NCBI GenBank assembly: GCA_963764675.1
Contig: CAVXTQ010000006.1
Location: 558,001-622,000 of the forward strand
Direction of reading: 5' to 3'
DNA: 64,000 bases
Origin: Acidiferrum sp963764675
GTDB lineage: Bacteria; Acidobacteriota; Terriglobia; Acidiferrales; UBA7541
The first letter of the stretch is position 1, and each line of letters opens with the position of its first letter. The notes under the pieces are model-generated. The model did no database searches and was not told where the DNA came from. It worked only from the letters and a program-made list of their open reading frames with translations. Positions 18,737-27,838 of this stretch are shown one piece after another. A program made the translations under genes and the position numbers.

Positions 18737-19111
18737 ATGAAATTCGCGAAGGTGGTATTCGGGATTGCTGGCATTTGGGGCCTGCTCGTTATCACGCCGC
18801 TGTACTTCCTGTTTGACCTGATTGGCCGGAAGGATCCTCCGCCGATCACGCACCCGGGATTTTTCTATGGTTTCGTGGGTGCAGCGCTGGCCTGGCAGAT
18901 CGCGTTTTTCGTGGTTGCCATGGACCCCGGACGGTATCGAGCGTTCATGCTTCCCTCGATCGTCGAGAAATTCACCTATGGCATTGCCGTCGCCGTCCTG
19001 GTCTCGCAAGGACGGATGCACCCGTCTGATCTGCTTTTTGGATGCACCGACTTTCTGCTGGGAGTGCTGTTCGTGGCTGCGTACTTCAGAACGCAACCAC
19101 GAACGGCGTAA
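18737..19111 (+). CDS. Small multi-pass membrane protein
   Basis: A 124-residue protein with four predicted membrane segments (about 6-27, 43-63, 73-92 and 97-116), starting at the ATG at 18737 with GGAGG 11 bases upstream. I do not recognise a named family. It sits between the divergent mtaB gene and the GT2 glycosyltransferase and may share a transcript with the latter. Confidence 0.7.
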   Translation: MKFAKVVFGIAGIWGLLVITPLYFLFDLIGRKDPPPITHPGFFYGFVGAALAWQIAFFVVAMDPGRYRAFMLPSIVEKFTYGIAVAVLVSQGRMHPSDLLFGCTDFLLGVLFVAAYFRTQPRTA

Positions 19112-19134
19112 GCGCTCGGGGCGGGGAGCGCGGC

Positions 19135-19164
19135 TTTACTCGCTGCGCAGCAGGCCGCTACAAT
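19135..19164 (+). promoter_or_regulatory. Possible σ70-type promoter of the GT2 gene
   Basis: TTTACT and TACAAT are separated by 18 bases, ending 11 bases before the ATG at 19176. The short distance to the start codon would leave almost no leader, so this is only a candidate. Confidence 0.3.
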
Positions 19165-19175
19165 GTTTGCTCCTT

Positions 19176-19955
19176 ATGGCTCGGCAACGCCACAATCCGG
19201 CGGCGCTCATCGATCCGAAGCTCTCCGTGGTGATTCCCGTTTACAACGAGAAAGCCACGATCGACGAAATCCTGCGCCGAGTACAGGATACGGACGGGCG
19301 CAAGGAAATCATCATCGTGGACGACTGCTCGACCGACGGCACCCGGCAGATCCTAGAAAGCATGGCGGCGCGGCAGGCCAAGGGGGAGGCCATAGCGCCG
19401 CCGCAAGATACCGGCGACCCCATCGAATTGCATGACCTGCGATTTTTCTTTCAAGCTCAGAATCAGGGCAAGGGCGCGGCGCTGCGGCGCGGGTTTGCCG
19501 AAGCTACCGGCGAGATCGTGCTGGTGCAAGACGCCGACCTGGAATACGACCCGCGCGACTACCCGAAGTTGCTGGAACCCATCCTGGACGGCCGGGCAGA
19601 CGTGGTGTACGGCTCGCGTTTCCTGGGCGGCCCGCAGCGCGTGCACTATTTTTGGCACTACGTGGCGAACAAGATCCTGACGCTGCTTTCCGACATTTTT
19701 TCTAACTTGAAGCTGACGGACATGGAGACCTGCTACAAAGTTTTTCGCAAAGAGGTCTTGCAGGGGATCCAGCTGCGCTCAAACCGCTTTGGCTTCGAGC
19801 CGGAAATTACCGCCAAAATCGCCAAGGGCAAGTGGCGCATCTACGAAGTGCCTATCACTTATGCGGGCCGCACCTACGAAGAGGGTAAGAAGATCACCTG
19901 GAAAGACGGCGTGCAGGCGCTGTGGTGCATCATCCGATTTACGTTTTCCGATTAG
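19176..19955 (+). CDS. Family 2 glycosyltransferase, dolichyl/polyprenyl-phosphate mannose synthase-like
   Basis: A 259-residue GT-A glycosyltransferase with LSVVIPVYNEKATI at its N-terminus, IIIVDDCSTDGT, NQGKGAALRRGF and the metal-binding VQDADLEYDP (DxD). RFGFEPEITAKIA and the C-terminal YEVPITYAGRTYEEGKKI match the DPM1-like subgroup, which moves mannose or glucose to polyprenyl phosphate. It lacks the C-terminal membrane helices of longer relatives. It converges with the LuxR-type gene six bases away. Confidence 0.88.
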   Translation: MARQRHNPAALIDPKLSVVIPVYNEKATIDEILRRVQDTDGRKEIIIVDDCSTDGTRQILESMAARQAKGEAIAPPQDTGDPIELHDLRFFFQAQNQGKGAALRRGFAEATGEIVLVQDADLEYDPRDYPKLLEPILDGRADVVYGSRFLGGPQRVHYFWHYVANKILTLLSDIFSNLKLTDMETCYKVFRKEVLQGIQLRSNRFGFEPEITAKIAKGKWRIYEVPITYAGRTYEEGKKITWKDGVQALWCIIRFTFSD

Positions 19956-19961
19956 AGATTA

Positions 19962-20636
19962 TTACGGCTGGGCCATGCGGCGCTGGAAAGTCAACAGAAT
20001 CAGGTCCGCGCGGCGGCGCACGCCGAACTTGCTGAGCAGGTTGGACACGTGGAACTTGACGGTGCGCTCGGCGATGTTGAGCTTGCTGGCAATTTCTTTG
20101 TTGGAGAGATTTTCCAGCAACGAATCGAGAACTTCTTGTTCGCGGCGGCTTAGATTCGTCACCGCATCGGTCTTGAGGCGGCGGCCCTGGCCGGTCAGGA
20201 TGGAGTCCACAAAGCCCGACAGGACCGAGCGTGGCACCCAGAAGCCTCCGGCAGCAACGAGAGGCAGAGCGCGAGTCAACTGGTCGCGCGCTTCCACGTA
20301 GGTCAGCAGACCCTTTACGCCAAGGCGAAGCAGCGAATAGCTATTGGCGTCGCTGAGCTGCTCTCCAACGACAATCAGGCGGGCTTCCGGGAATCGTTCC
20401 AGAATATTGGCCAGCAGCGCGCCGGTGGCAGGCCGCGCGGCGTGTGCATCAATGACGTAAACCTGCGCCTGAGGCGGCTCGAGATTGCGGAGATCGGGAG
20501 CCAAGGTGGATTCGAGATGCTTGACGGCGACCTTGAACTGAGGCTTCGCCAGCAGCCGTTCGAACTCGCTCAGCACCAAGGGGTGCGGCGAGAGTATACA
20601 AACGGATAATTTGGAGCTGGTACGTTTTGTAGCCAC
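19962..20636 (-). CDS. LuxR-family response regulator-like transcription factor
   Basis: A 224-residue protein. Residues 10-125 have a receiver-like fold (YVIDAHAARP could supply the phospho-acceptor Asp, but the acidic pocket of classical receivers is poorly conserved). Residues about 158-215 form a LuxR/NarL HTH (LSRREQEVLDSLLEN, NKEIASKLNIAERTVKFHV). The GTG start is at 20636. Its HTH is closely similar to that of the 57763-58470 gene, so the two are probably paralogues. No kinase is adjacent. Confidence 0.82.
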   Translation of the reverse strand: MATKRTSSKLSVCILSPHPLVLSEFERLLAKPQFKVAVKHLESTLAPDLRNLEPPQAQVYVIDAHAARPATGALLANILERFPEARLIVVGEQLSDANSYSLLRLGVKGLLTYVEARDQLTRALPLVAAGGFWVPRSVLSGFVDSILTGQGRRLKTDAVTNLSRREQEVLDSLLENLSNKEIASKLNIAERTVKFHVSNLLSKFGVRRRADLILLTFQRRMAQP

Positions 20637-20960
20637 TGTTTCTCAGCGTAGTGAAAACTGCACCGACGGGCAAGGCCCATTCCAGGGCTTGTTGTCGAAC
20701 TGTTACGTGACACCTAGGATGCTTTTTTCGCTGGGCCGAAAGTGCGGGAATCCAGGGCGCAGTATAGCATTCGCCCCTTCCAATTCCGGTGCGTCTATGC
20801 GCCATTCGCACCAAGAAAGCACTACTTCAATGGAAGCGCGTTCGATAACCGCCGAAACCTGCGTAAAATAGACGTGCGGTCCAAGTCCGGTCTTCTCTGC
20901 TGGTATCCCACTCCCAGGAAGCCCGATGAAGCCCAACAAGGAGCGACGAACGTCGAGCGG
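20637..20960. other. Intergenic region between LuxR-type regulator and metH
   Basis: These 324 bases hold the divergent promoters of the regulator (minus) and metH (plus). A CCTAGG palindrome is at about 20713-20718 and a possible -10 TAAAAT near 20866. I looked for cobalamin and SAH riboswitch cores; only an isolated GCCACTG is present at 20632-20638, within the coding start of the regulator, which is not sufficient. Confidence 0.45.
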
Positions 20961-23900
20961 ATGCGCAATCTGACCGAATCTGCCAAAGCCCTGAGGGAGC
21001 TGCTTGCCCAGCGCATTCTGGTGCTGGATGGCGCTATGGGCACGATGCTGCAGCAATGCGACCTCAGTGCCGAAGACTTTGGCGGAGCTGCGCTCGAAGG
21101 CTGCAACGAGAACCTGGTACGCACCCGTCCGGACGTGGTGCTTGACATTCACCGGAAATACTTCGCGGCTGGCTCGGACATCGTCGAAACGAACAGCTTC
21201 GGCGGAGCTCCCATCGTGCTGGCGGAATATGGCTTGGCCAACGACGCTCTGGAGTTGAACCGCCGGTCGGCCGAGCTGGCGCGTCAAGCCGCCGATGAGG
21301 CTGGCACTCCAGGCAAGCCTAGGTTCGTGGCTGGTTCCATGGGCCCGACCACCAAGGCCATTACCGTGACCGGCGGCGTCACCTTCGAGGAGCTGCACGC
21401 CGGGTATTACGTGCAGGCAAAAGGGTTGATCGAAGGCGGCTCGGACCTGCTACTGGTGGAGACCTGCCAGGACACGCGCAACATCAAGGCTGCGTTGCTG
21501 GCGATCCAGCAGCTCTCTAGAGAGATCGGCGCGCAGGTGCCGGTGATCATCTCCGTGACCATCGAAGCGATGGGCTCGATGCTCGCGGGGCAGACGATCG
21601 AGGCCATGTGGGCGTCGCTGCGGTATGCCAAGCCGCTGGCTTTCGGCATGAACTGCGCCACCGGGCCGGAGTTCATGACCGACCACCTGCGGACTCTGAG
21701 CCAGCTCACCGGCGAGTTCGTGTCTTGCTATCCGAACGCGGGTTTGCCCGACGAAGAAGGCAAGTATCTGGAGACGCCGACGTCCCTGGCGGCACAACTC
21801 GAAAAATTTGCCGACCACGGCTGGCTGAACATTGTCGGCGGCTGCTGCGGCACCACCGAGCAGCACATCCGCGCGATCGCGCAAATGGTCGACGGCAAGC
21901 AGCCGCGGCAGCGTCCCGTGGAAGCGCATCGGGCGATCTACTCCGGCATTGAGACCATTGAGGCCGAAGACAGCACACGGCCGCTGCTGGTGGGCGAACG
22001 CACCAATGTGATCGGCTCGCGGCTATTCAAGAATCTCGTCGCAGAAGAAAAGTGGGAGGAAGCCAGCGAAATCGCGCGGCGGCAGGTACGCGGCGGCGCA
22101 CAGGTGGTGGACGTGTGCCTGCAAAGCACGGAACGTGACGAACGGAAAGACATTCCGCTGTTTTACGAGAAGCTCATCCGGAAGATCAAAGCTCCGGTGA
22201 TGGTGGACACCACCGATCCGGCGGCCGTGGCGCAGGCGCTCACCTATTGCCAGGGCAAAGCGATCATCAATTCCATCAACCTGGAGGACGGCGAAGAGAA
22301 ATTCGAGCGCGTGGTGCCGATTGCGCACGATTTCGGCGCTGCAGTCGTGGTCGGCTGCATCGACGAGGACCCGCAGCAGGCGCAAGCGTTCACGCGGGAG
22401 CGCAAGCTGGCCATCGCGCAGCGCAGCTACAAGCTGCTGACGGAAAAATACGACCTGCCGTCCGAAGACATCATTTTCGACCCGCTGGTCTTTCCCTGCG
22501 CCACCGGCGACGAAAACTATATCGGTGGCGCGGTCGAGACCGTCGAGGGTATCCGGCTAATCAAGCAGGCTTTGCCGGACGCGCGCACGATTCTAGGAAT
22601 CTCGAACGTATCATTCGGCCTCCCCCCCGGCGCGCGCGAAGTCGTCAATTCCGTTTTCCTGTATTACTGCACGAAGGCCGGATTGGATCTGGCCATCGTG
22701 AACACCGAAAAAATCGAGCGTTTTGCCTCGATTCCCGAACTCGAACGGAAGCTGGCGGAGAATCTGCTGTTTTCGCATCCGCCCGCGAACGTTCCCGCGG
22801 ACCACTCCCTGGCTGCTCTCCTGCGCGACGTACCAGCGGACTGGCGCGAACAGCGGAAGGAGCAGCGCGCCGCCGTCAATCAGTACCACATCGCAGCGAT
22901 CGCCGAACACTTTCGCACCGCAACGAAAAAGGAAAAGACGCGCGCCGCGGATTTGCCGCTCGATGAGCGCCTCTCCAACTACATCATCGAGGGGACCCGC
23001 GATGGTTTGATCGACGACCTCGACCGCAAGCGCGCCGAAGGCGTTGCGCCGCTAGACATCGTCAATGGCCCGCTGATGGCCGGGATGAGTGAGGTGGGAC
23101 GCCTGTTCAACGCGAATGAGCTCATCGTCGCCGAAGTGCTGCAATCGGCAGAGGCCATGAAAGCCGCCGTCGGCCACCTCGAGCAATTCATGGAAAAAGC
23201 CGATACCGCGAAGCGCGGGCGCGTCGTGCTGGCCACGGTGAAAGGCGACGTGCACGACATCGGGAAGAACCTCGTCGAAATCATCTTGAAGAACAACGGC
23301 TACGACGTCGTTAACCTGGGCATCAAAGTTCCCCCGGACGTGCTGATCCGCGCCTACGAGGAGCACAAGCCCGACGCCATTGGACTCTCCGGCCTACTGG
23401 TGAAAAGCGCGCAACAAATGGTGATTACCGCGAGCGACCTAAAAGAGGCGGGCGTTGGAGTGCCCCTGCTCGTCGGCGGAGCGGCGCTTTCCGCAAAGTT
23501 CACCGAGCAGAAGATCGCGCCGAGTTACGGCAAAGCCGTCTGCTACGCCAAAGACGCGATGACTGGACTGCGCCTGATGAACGAGCTGATGGATCCAGCG
23601 ACCCACGACACGCTCGTACGCGAACACACCTCTTCTGGAAATGGATTCGAAGTCTCGACGACGGTTCGGGTGGCGGAGGTCCCCGGGGTGACGCATTCGC
23701 CGAAGGTACGGACTGGCCTGCCGATTCCAAGCGTGGCGCACCTCGACCGCAAGGTGCGGCTGGTACCGGACTTGCGTGAACTCTGGACTTACATCAATCC
23801 GTTCATGCTCTATGGGCGTCACATGGGCTTCAAGGGCGACTTCGAGAAGCGCCTGGCGCAGCGCGATCCAAAAGCGGTCGAGCTGTTTGAGAGCATGGAA

Positions 23901-24533
23901 GAAGTGAAGACCGAAGCAGCTACGTTCATGAAGGTTCGCGCAGTCTGGCAGTTTTTTGAAGCGGAGCCGGAAGGCAATGCCTTGCACTTGTTTGCCCCGG
24001 GGGGCACGCAGCCGCTGCATACCTTTCGATTCAAGAGGCAGCGCGCCGGCGACTTCCTTTGCCTCAGCGACTACGTCCTGGCTCCGAAAGATGGGGCGCG
24101 CGATCACCTGGCGCTGTTTGTAGTGAGCGCAGGTGAAGGAGTGCGCGAGCGCGGCGAAAAAGCCAAGAATGACGGCTACTACTTCAAATCCCACGGCTTG
24201 CAAGCGCTGGCGATCGAAACCGCGGAAGCTTGCGCCGAATGGCTGCACCGCCGCATTCGCGAAGACTGGGGTTTCCCCGATCCTCCGGAAATGGAAATGG
24301 CGCAGCGGTTCACTTCGCGGTATCGCGGGAAGCGCTACAGTTTCGGCTATCCGGCGTGCCCGGATCTGGACGATCAAGCCGGATTGTGGAAGCTGCTGCG
24401 GCCCGAAGAAATTGGCGTGCAGCTCACCGAGGGAATGATGATGGACCCGGAAGCGAGCGTAAGTGCGCTGGCTTTCCACCATCCGGATTGCACGTACTTC
24501 TCCGTTGGGGATGCGGGCGAAGGCGCCGCCTGA
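20961..24533 (+). CDS. metH: Cobalamin-dependent methionine synthase
   Basis: A 1190-residue protein with all four MetH modules. The homocysteine domain (about 10-330) has GAMGTM and the zinc cysteines in MNCATGP and GGCCGTT. The methyl-tetrahydrofolate domain (about 350-640) starts at GERTNVIGS. The cobalamin cap and binding domains (about 660-890) carry the DVHDIGKNLV motif whose His ligates cobalt. The reactivation domain (about 910-1190) has FGYPACPD for AdoMet binding. It regenerates methionine and tetrahydrofolate. The ATG at 20961 gives the family N-terminus; an upstream in-frame reading is not conserved. It appears intact. Confidence 0.97.
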   Translation: MRNLTESAKALRELLAQRILVLDGAMGTMLQQCDLSAEDFGGAALEGCNENLVRTRPDVVLDIHRKYFAAGSDIVETNSFGGAPIVLAEYGLANDALELNRRSAELARQAADEAGTPGKPRFVAGSMGPTTKAITVTGGVTFEELHAGYYVQAKGLIEGGSDLLLVETCQDTRNIKAALLAIQQLSREIGAQVPVIISVTIEAMGSMLAGQTIEAMWASLRYAKPLAFGMNCATGPEFMTDHLRTLSQLTGEFVSCYPNAGLPDEEGKYLETPTSLAAQLEKFADHGWLNIVGGCCGTTEQHIRAIAQMVDGKQPRQRPVEAHRAIYSGIETIEAEDSTRPLLVGERTNVIGSRLFKNLVAEEKWEEASEIARRQVRGGAQVVDVCLQSTERDERKDIPLFYEKLIRKIKAPVMVDTTDPAAVAQALTYCQGKAIINSINLEDGEEKFERVVPIAHDFGAAVVVGCIDEDPQQAQAFTRERKLAIAQRSYKLLTEKYDLPSEDIIFDPLVFPCATGDENYIGGAVETVEGIRLIKQALPDARTILGISNVSFGLPPGAREVVNSVFLYYCTKAGLDLAIVNTEKIERFASIPELERKLAENLLFSHPPANVPADHSLAALLRDVPADWREQRKEQRAAVNQYHIAAIAEHFRTATKKEKTRAADLPLDERLSNYIIEGTRDGLIDDLDRKRAEGVAPLDIVNGPLMAGMSEVGRLFNANELIVAEVLQSAEAMKAAVGHLEQFMEKADTAKRGRVVLATVKGDVHDIGKNLVEIILKNNGYDVVNLGIKVPPDVLIRAYEEHKPDAIGLSGLLVKSAQQMVITASDLKEAGVGVPLLVGGAALSAKFTEQKIAPSYGKAVCYAKDAMTGLRLMNELMDPATHDTLVREHTSSGNGFEVSTTVRVAEVPGVTHSPKVRTGLPIPSVAHLDRKVRLVPDLRELWTYINPFMLYGRHMGFKGDFEKRLAQRDPKAVELFESMEEVKTEAATFMKVRAVWQFFEAEPEGNALHLFAPGGTQPLHTFRFKRQRAGDFLCLSDYVLAPKDGARDHLALFVVSAGEGVRERGEKAKNDGYYFKSHGLQALAIETAEACAEWLHRRIREDWGFPDPPEMEMAQRFTSRYRGKRYSFGYPACPDLDDQAGLWKLLRPEEIGVQLTEGMMMDPEASVSALAFHHPDCTYFSVGDAGEGAA

Positions 24534-24536
24534 ACG

Positions 24537-24553
24537 AGCCGAGACGCTCGGCT
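24537..24553. terminator. Hairpin between convergent metH and ExeA-like genes
   Basis: AGCCGAG and CTCGGCT form a 7-bp stem with a 3-base loop four bases after the metH stop. There is no T tract, so it may only be a weak terminator or mRNA-end stabiliser. Confidence 0.35.
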
Positions 24554-24595
24554 AGAGCTTACAAATCAGTTTGGAAGTGTGGGAACGCCCCAGGA

Positions 24596-25768
24596 CTAGT
24601 CGCGCGCGACGGCGCGGTTCTGCTTCAGCGCAGCAATCAAAACATCAAAAGTGGATTTCGTCGCCCGGCCACCATCACGAGTCGCCGGCTTTGCGACGGG
24701 CCGGCGCTCTTCCGGCTCTGCGACGGCGGTCGCGGTTGCCGACTGCGTGCTCGTCGCCACGCTGCTCATTGCCGGTGAGGAATCCAGAGTGGCGCCGGCG
24801 TGCAGCCGCGCAGGAGCTGGCGGCCAAGACGCGGTCGCAGCGGTCGGCACAGCGACTTTCGCCTCCACCGTTTCTTCCACCGACACTGGTTTCTCTTTCG
24901 CGTCCGGCACGGCAGCAACGGCAGGCGACATCATCGGTGTCTTTACGAGACCTAGCACATCTTCGGTCGCCTGCTCAACGATCAGTTGATCGATCTGTTT
25001 CCGCTTCAGATCGAACCCTGCCATCAGGCAGGCATCCGACAGCAGGTTGATCAAGCGCGGCACGCCATTGCTCTTCTTATGAATGAGTTCGACAGCGGTG
25101 CCTGTAAACGGGCTGGACCCGCGCAAGCCGGCCGCGTGGAGACGCTCTGCGACGTACGCGCGCGTTTCCGGCAGGCTCAACGGCCGCAGCAGGCAGGTAC
25201 CCGCGATCCTCTGCTGCAACGCCTGGAGTTCCGGGCGCTGGAGGACGGCGAAGAGCTCAGGCTGGCCGCAAAGAACGATCTGCAAAAGTTTTTCCTGGTA
25301 CGTGTCGGTATTGCCCAACAGGCGAATCTCTTCGAGCAACTCCACGCTCATCAGGTGGGCCTCGTCGATCAACAGAACGGCGGTCCCTCCCTGCTGCTGG
25401 GTCTGGAAAAGCATCTGGTGAAGCGCGGCGAGCCTTCGCGGCTTGCTGGTGGCAGTGCAGGAAATCTCATATTCGTCCAGCACGGCTTCCAGAAGCTCGG
25501 CGGGGGAGAGCGTTGGATTGACGAGAAACGCCGATACCAGGCGGCCCCGCCCTTCCGATTTTTCGGTGAGAATCTGTAACGCGGTATGGAGCAGGGTGGT
25601 CTTTCCGGTTCCGACCGGCCCGGCCACCACCGTGAATCCCTTGCGCTGCAACACGCCCTGCAAAAGCACCTTAAGGGCGGTCCGATGGGGGTCGGCCAAA
25701 TGCAGGAATCGCGGGTCCGGTGTCAGCCGAAACGGTTCTTCCTTCAGTTGGTAAAACGCGGTGTACAA
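24596..25768 (-). CDS. ExeA/GspA-like AAA ATPase
   Basis: A 390-residue protein. The N-terminus YTAFYQLKEEPFRLTPDP is typical of ExeA-type ATPases associated with type II secretion or exosortase/exopolysaccharide loci. The P-loop GPVGTGKTT is at residues 50-58 and Walker B LLIDEAH near 134. The AAA fold ends about residue 285, and the remaining 105 residues are a low-complexity Ala/Pro/Thr/Val-rich tail. The start is TTG at 25768, supported by GGGAGGA four bases upstream. A transmembrane segment and a peptidoglycan-binding domain, found in some relatives, are absent. Confidence 0.8.
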   Translation of the reverse strand: MYTAFYQLKEEPFRLTPDPRFLHLADPHRTALKVLLQGVLQRKGFTVVAGPVGTGKTTLLHTALQILTEKSEGRGRLVSAFLVNPTLSPAELLEAVLDEYEISCTATSKPRRLAALHQMLFQTQQQGGTAVLLIDEAHLMSVELLEEIRLLGNTDTYQEKLLQIVLCGQPELFAVLQRPELQALQQRIAGTCLLRPLSLPETRAYVAERLHAAGLRGSSPFTGTAVELIHKKSNGVPRLINLLSDACLMAGFDLKRKQIDQLIVEQATEDVLGLVKTPMMSPAVAAVPDAKEKPVSVEETVEAKVAVPTAATASWPPAPARLHAGATLDSSPAMSSVATSTQSATATAVAEPEERRPVAKPATRDGGRATKSTFDVLIAALKQNRAVARD

Positions 25769-26061
25769 CGATTCCTCCCGTCGGTTCGGCCGCCAAATAC
25801 GCTAAGCCTATGCGTACGAATACGATAGCCTAGGAGCAAGTTCGATACCATAGTACGAAGTACACAGGACTTTCGTCTATGGCCTTAAGTCCCTTGTAAT
25901 TAGCACGTTGACTGTTCGGCGTGCGGTGCCGCCGTTCAAATTGCCAGCCAATAACGGAAAACCATTTCACACGTACGCCGCTGCATCGTCCATTATCCCC
26001 CAGTTGGATGCTCCGGGGCAGCTGGTAGGCGGCGTCTTGACGCGTGAGGGTAACCGTCTGA

Positions 26062-27138
26062 TCACTCCGGTAACGACGTAGGCCCCTGCGGTGGTTCGAT
26101 CGCGGCGCGACTGCCTTTTCGACTGTTTCTGTTCGACAGCCCGGCTTCTTGAATCTTGTAAATCAGCGCTCGATAGCTAATGTTCAAAACTTCGGCGGCC
26201 TTGCGGCGATTCCACTGGTTATCCCGTAGGACCTTCAGGATTACATTGCTTTCCATCTCGCGGATAGCTTGTTTGGCAATATGCTTCAGAGAGACTGGTC
26301 CATCGGCGGAAAGTCTTGCCGCAGGCATTGAAAATCGCTTCAGATTGACTTCGGGCCTGACCGCATCGAGCGATCCCATGATCGCGTAACGCGCTACCAG
26401 GTTTTCCAGTTCGCGAATGTTACCCCTCCATTCCTTACGCTCAAAAGCCTCAAGCGCATCCAGGGGAAAGGGTGGCGCGTTGCGCTCGAATCGGGCGTTC
26501 AACTGGCCAAGGAAGTACTGCGCTAACGCAACCACGTCTTCGCGGCGCTCGCGCAAGGGTGGCAAGTGGATGGTGATCACGTTGATGCGGTAGAACAGAT
26601 CCTGTCGAAAACGTCCCGCCGCGATCTCGCGCTCTAGCTTGCGATTGGTGGCGCAGATAACTCGGATGTTGGCGCGCCGCTCTTGGGTGTCGCCGATGCG
26701 GCTGAACTGGCCGTCCTGCAGAAGTTGCAGGATCTTCGCTTGCAGGCTCAGGTCCAGGTCCGCAATCTCGTCCAGGAACAGCGTGCCGCGCTCTGCCATC
26801 TCGACGTAGCCGGCCTTCGAGGTGTGCGCATCGGTGTAGGCGCCCTTCTCGTGGCCGAACAGCTCGCTCTCGAGGAGCGCGCCGGGAATCGCGGCGCAGT
26901 TGACCTTGACGAATGAGCCGGAAGAGAAAACCGAACGCGAGTGAATATGCTGGGCCAACAGCCCTTTGCCTGTGCCGTTTTCCCCTTGGATCAATACCGG
27001 CAAGTCCGCGCTGAGGATCTTTCCCACTAACTGCCGGATAGGCTGCATGGCGGCAGACCGGCCGAAAATGATCTCTTCGGGAGGTAAATTGTTTGGCTTA
27101 GGAGCCGACCCCGCGCTTGCCACTCCTGACGCAGCCAT
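26062..27138 (-). CDS. σ54-type activator (AAA+ and Fis HTH) lacking a receiver, with altered GAFTGA
   Basis: A 358-residue protein with a central AAA+ domain (about 22-260): Walker A GENGTGKG at 52-59, Walker B TLFLDEIADL near 119-128, arginine-finger region RFRQDLFYRINV. The C-terminal Fis-type HTH (about 294-330) reads NRRKAAEVLNISYRALIYKI. It lacks any N-terminal sensory domain. The σ54-contacting loop is GAYTDA (99-104) rather than GAFTGA, so either it recognises σ54 atypically or works as a DNA-binding ATPase. It may be controlled by binding other proteins, as in PspF-like activators. It lies downstream of the ExeA gene's 5' end but in the same direction, 293 bases apart. Confidence 0.88.
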   Translation of the reverse strand: MAASGVASAGSAPKPNNLPPEEIIFGRSAAMQPIRQLVGKILSADLPVLIQGENGTGKGLLAQHIHSRSVFSSGSFVKVNCAAIPGALLESELFGHEKGAYTDAHTSKAGYVEMAERGTLFLDEIADLDLSLQAKILQLLQDGQFSRIGDTQERRANIRVICATNRKLEREIAAGRFRQDLFYRINVITIHLPPLRERREDVVALAQYFLGQLNARFERNAPPFPLDALEAFERKEWRGNIRELENLVARYAIMGSLDAVRPEVNLKRFSMPAARLSADGPVSLKHIAKQAIREMESNVILKVLRDNQWNRRKAAEVLNISYRALIYKIQEAGLSNRNSRKGSRAAIEPPQGPTSLPE

Positions 27139-27499
27139 TTCTGACCCTTCCCTCGCCCGCCCTGATTCTTACCCTATGCTGTGCACACGGAGAACCAAAG
27201 CCCGGCGAGCCCGGAATCGGACCGCGGGAGGGCTCGCCCACTCCGGGAAAGTCAAGAAGTATAAGAAAATAAACAACTTATTGGAAATCGATCGAAAGGT
27301 CGCGGCTGGCGGGAAATTTCGGGTAAGACCGTTAGGTGACAGTGTCACCTGCGAAAAAGGGTTTCGCAAAGGGCAAACTATTGCCAGATTTCAGGTCAGA
27401 TCTTGGGTATTGGTTGGCAGCGAGCGGCAAAAAGGGAGTCCAGACAATGTTCCAGCTTGAAGCGGCACCCTCGAGGAGTCGTCAGCTGCGAAGTCTAGG
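27139..27499. other. Regulatory intergenic region upstream of the GAYTDA activator
   Basis: These 361 bases hold no convincing gene. The region carries an AT-rich patch (about 27258-27300) and a 17-base inverted repeat at 27334-27350. A TGGC...TTGC-like pair on the minus strand at about 27373-27386 has one base too few between GG and GC to be a canonical σ54 promoter. Confidence 0.5.
27334..27350. promoter_or_regulatory. 17-bp inverted repeat, candidate operator
   Basis: AGGTGACAgTGTCACCT is a perfect 8+1+8 dyad located about 195 bases upstream of the ATG of the σ54-type activator. Its length, symmetry and distance fit an enhancer or repressor site. Which protein binds it cannot be told from the sequence. 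Confidence 0.5.
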
Positions 27500-27838
27500 T
27501 TACGCTCGGCCGTTTTCTCCGCGAATGATGTCGTAGCGCTCGATCACCGCTGCGACGCCCATCCGCGCGCTGCCGTCTTCCAGGCGGCGCTCGACGCGCA
27601 CGACTTTGCCCAGTGCCCGCACAAACACTTCTGATCCGTGGGTAACTTCCGCGGGCAGAGTCAAAGTAATATCGAGCTCAGAACCCGCTTCGAGGTCCTG
27701 GTCCAAGACGAAGTAAAGCCCACGGGTAGAAATGTCCCGCGTCTTGCCTTTTTGTGTGTCGGCTACCCGCTCCGTGGGGACTCGGATGATCACGGGTAAC
27801 GAAAGATCATAGCGTCGTGCAGTACGACGTTCCGTCAT
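27500..27838 (-). CDS. PilZ-domain protein
   Basis: A 112-residue single PilZ domain. The N-terminal RRTARRYDL supplies the RxxxR c-di-GMP-binding motif, and TRDISTRGLYFVL supplies the (D/N)xSxxG motif. It should bind c-di-GMP and act by protein contact. The ATG at 27838 (MTERRTARRYDL) is preferred; the upstream in-frame extension is not PilZ-like. It lies within the signalling block, oriented with both σ54-type activators. Confidence 0.82.
   Translation of the reverse strand: MTERRTARRYDLSLPVIIRVPTERVADTQKGKTRDISTRGLYFVLDQDLEAGSELDITLTLPAEVTHGSEVFVRALGKVVRVERRLEDGSARMGVAAVIERYDIIRGENGRA

Noticed and set aside
20625..20960. Cobalamin or SAH riboswitch upstream of metH
   Set aside because: A lone GCCACTG occurs at 20632-20638 but no B12 box or SAH core follows, and the motif lies in the start of the minus-strand regulator gene.
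27373..27386. σ54 promoter on the minus strand before the GAYTDA activator
   Set aside because: TGGCA...TTGC is present but GG and GC are nine, not ten, bases apart.
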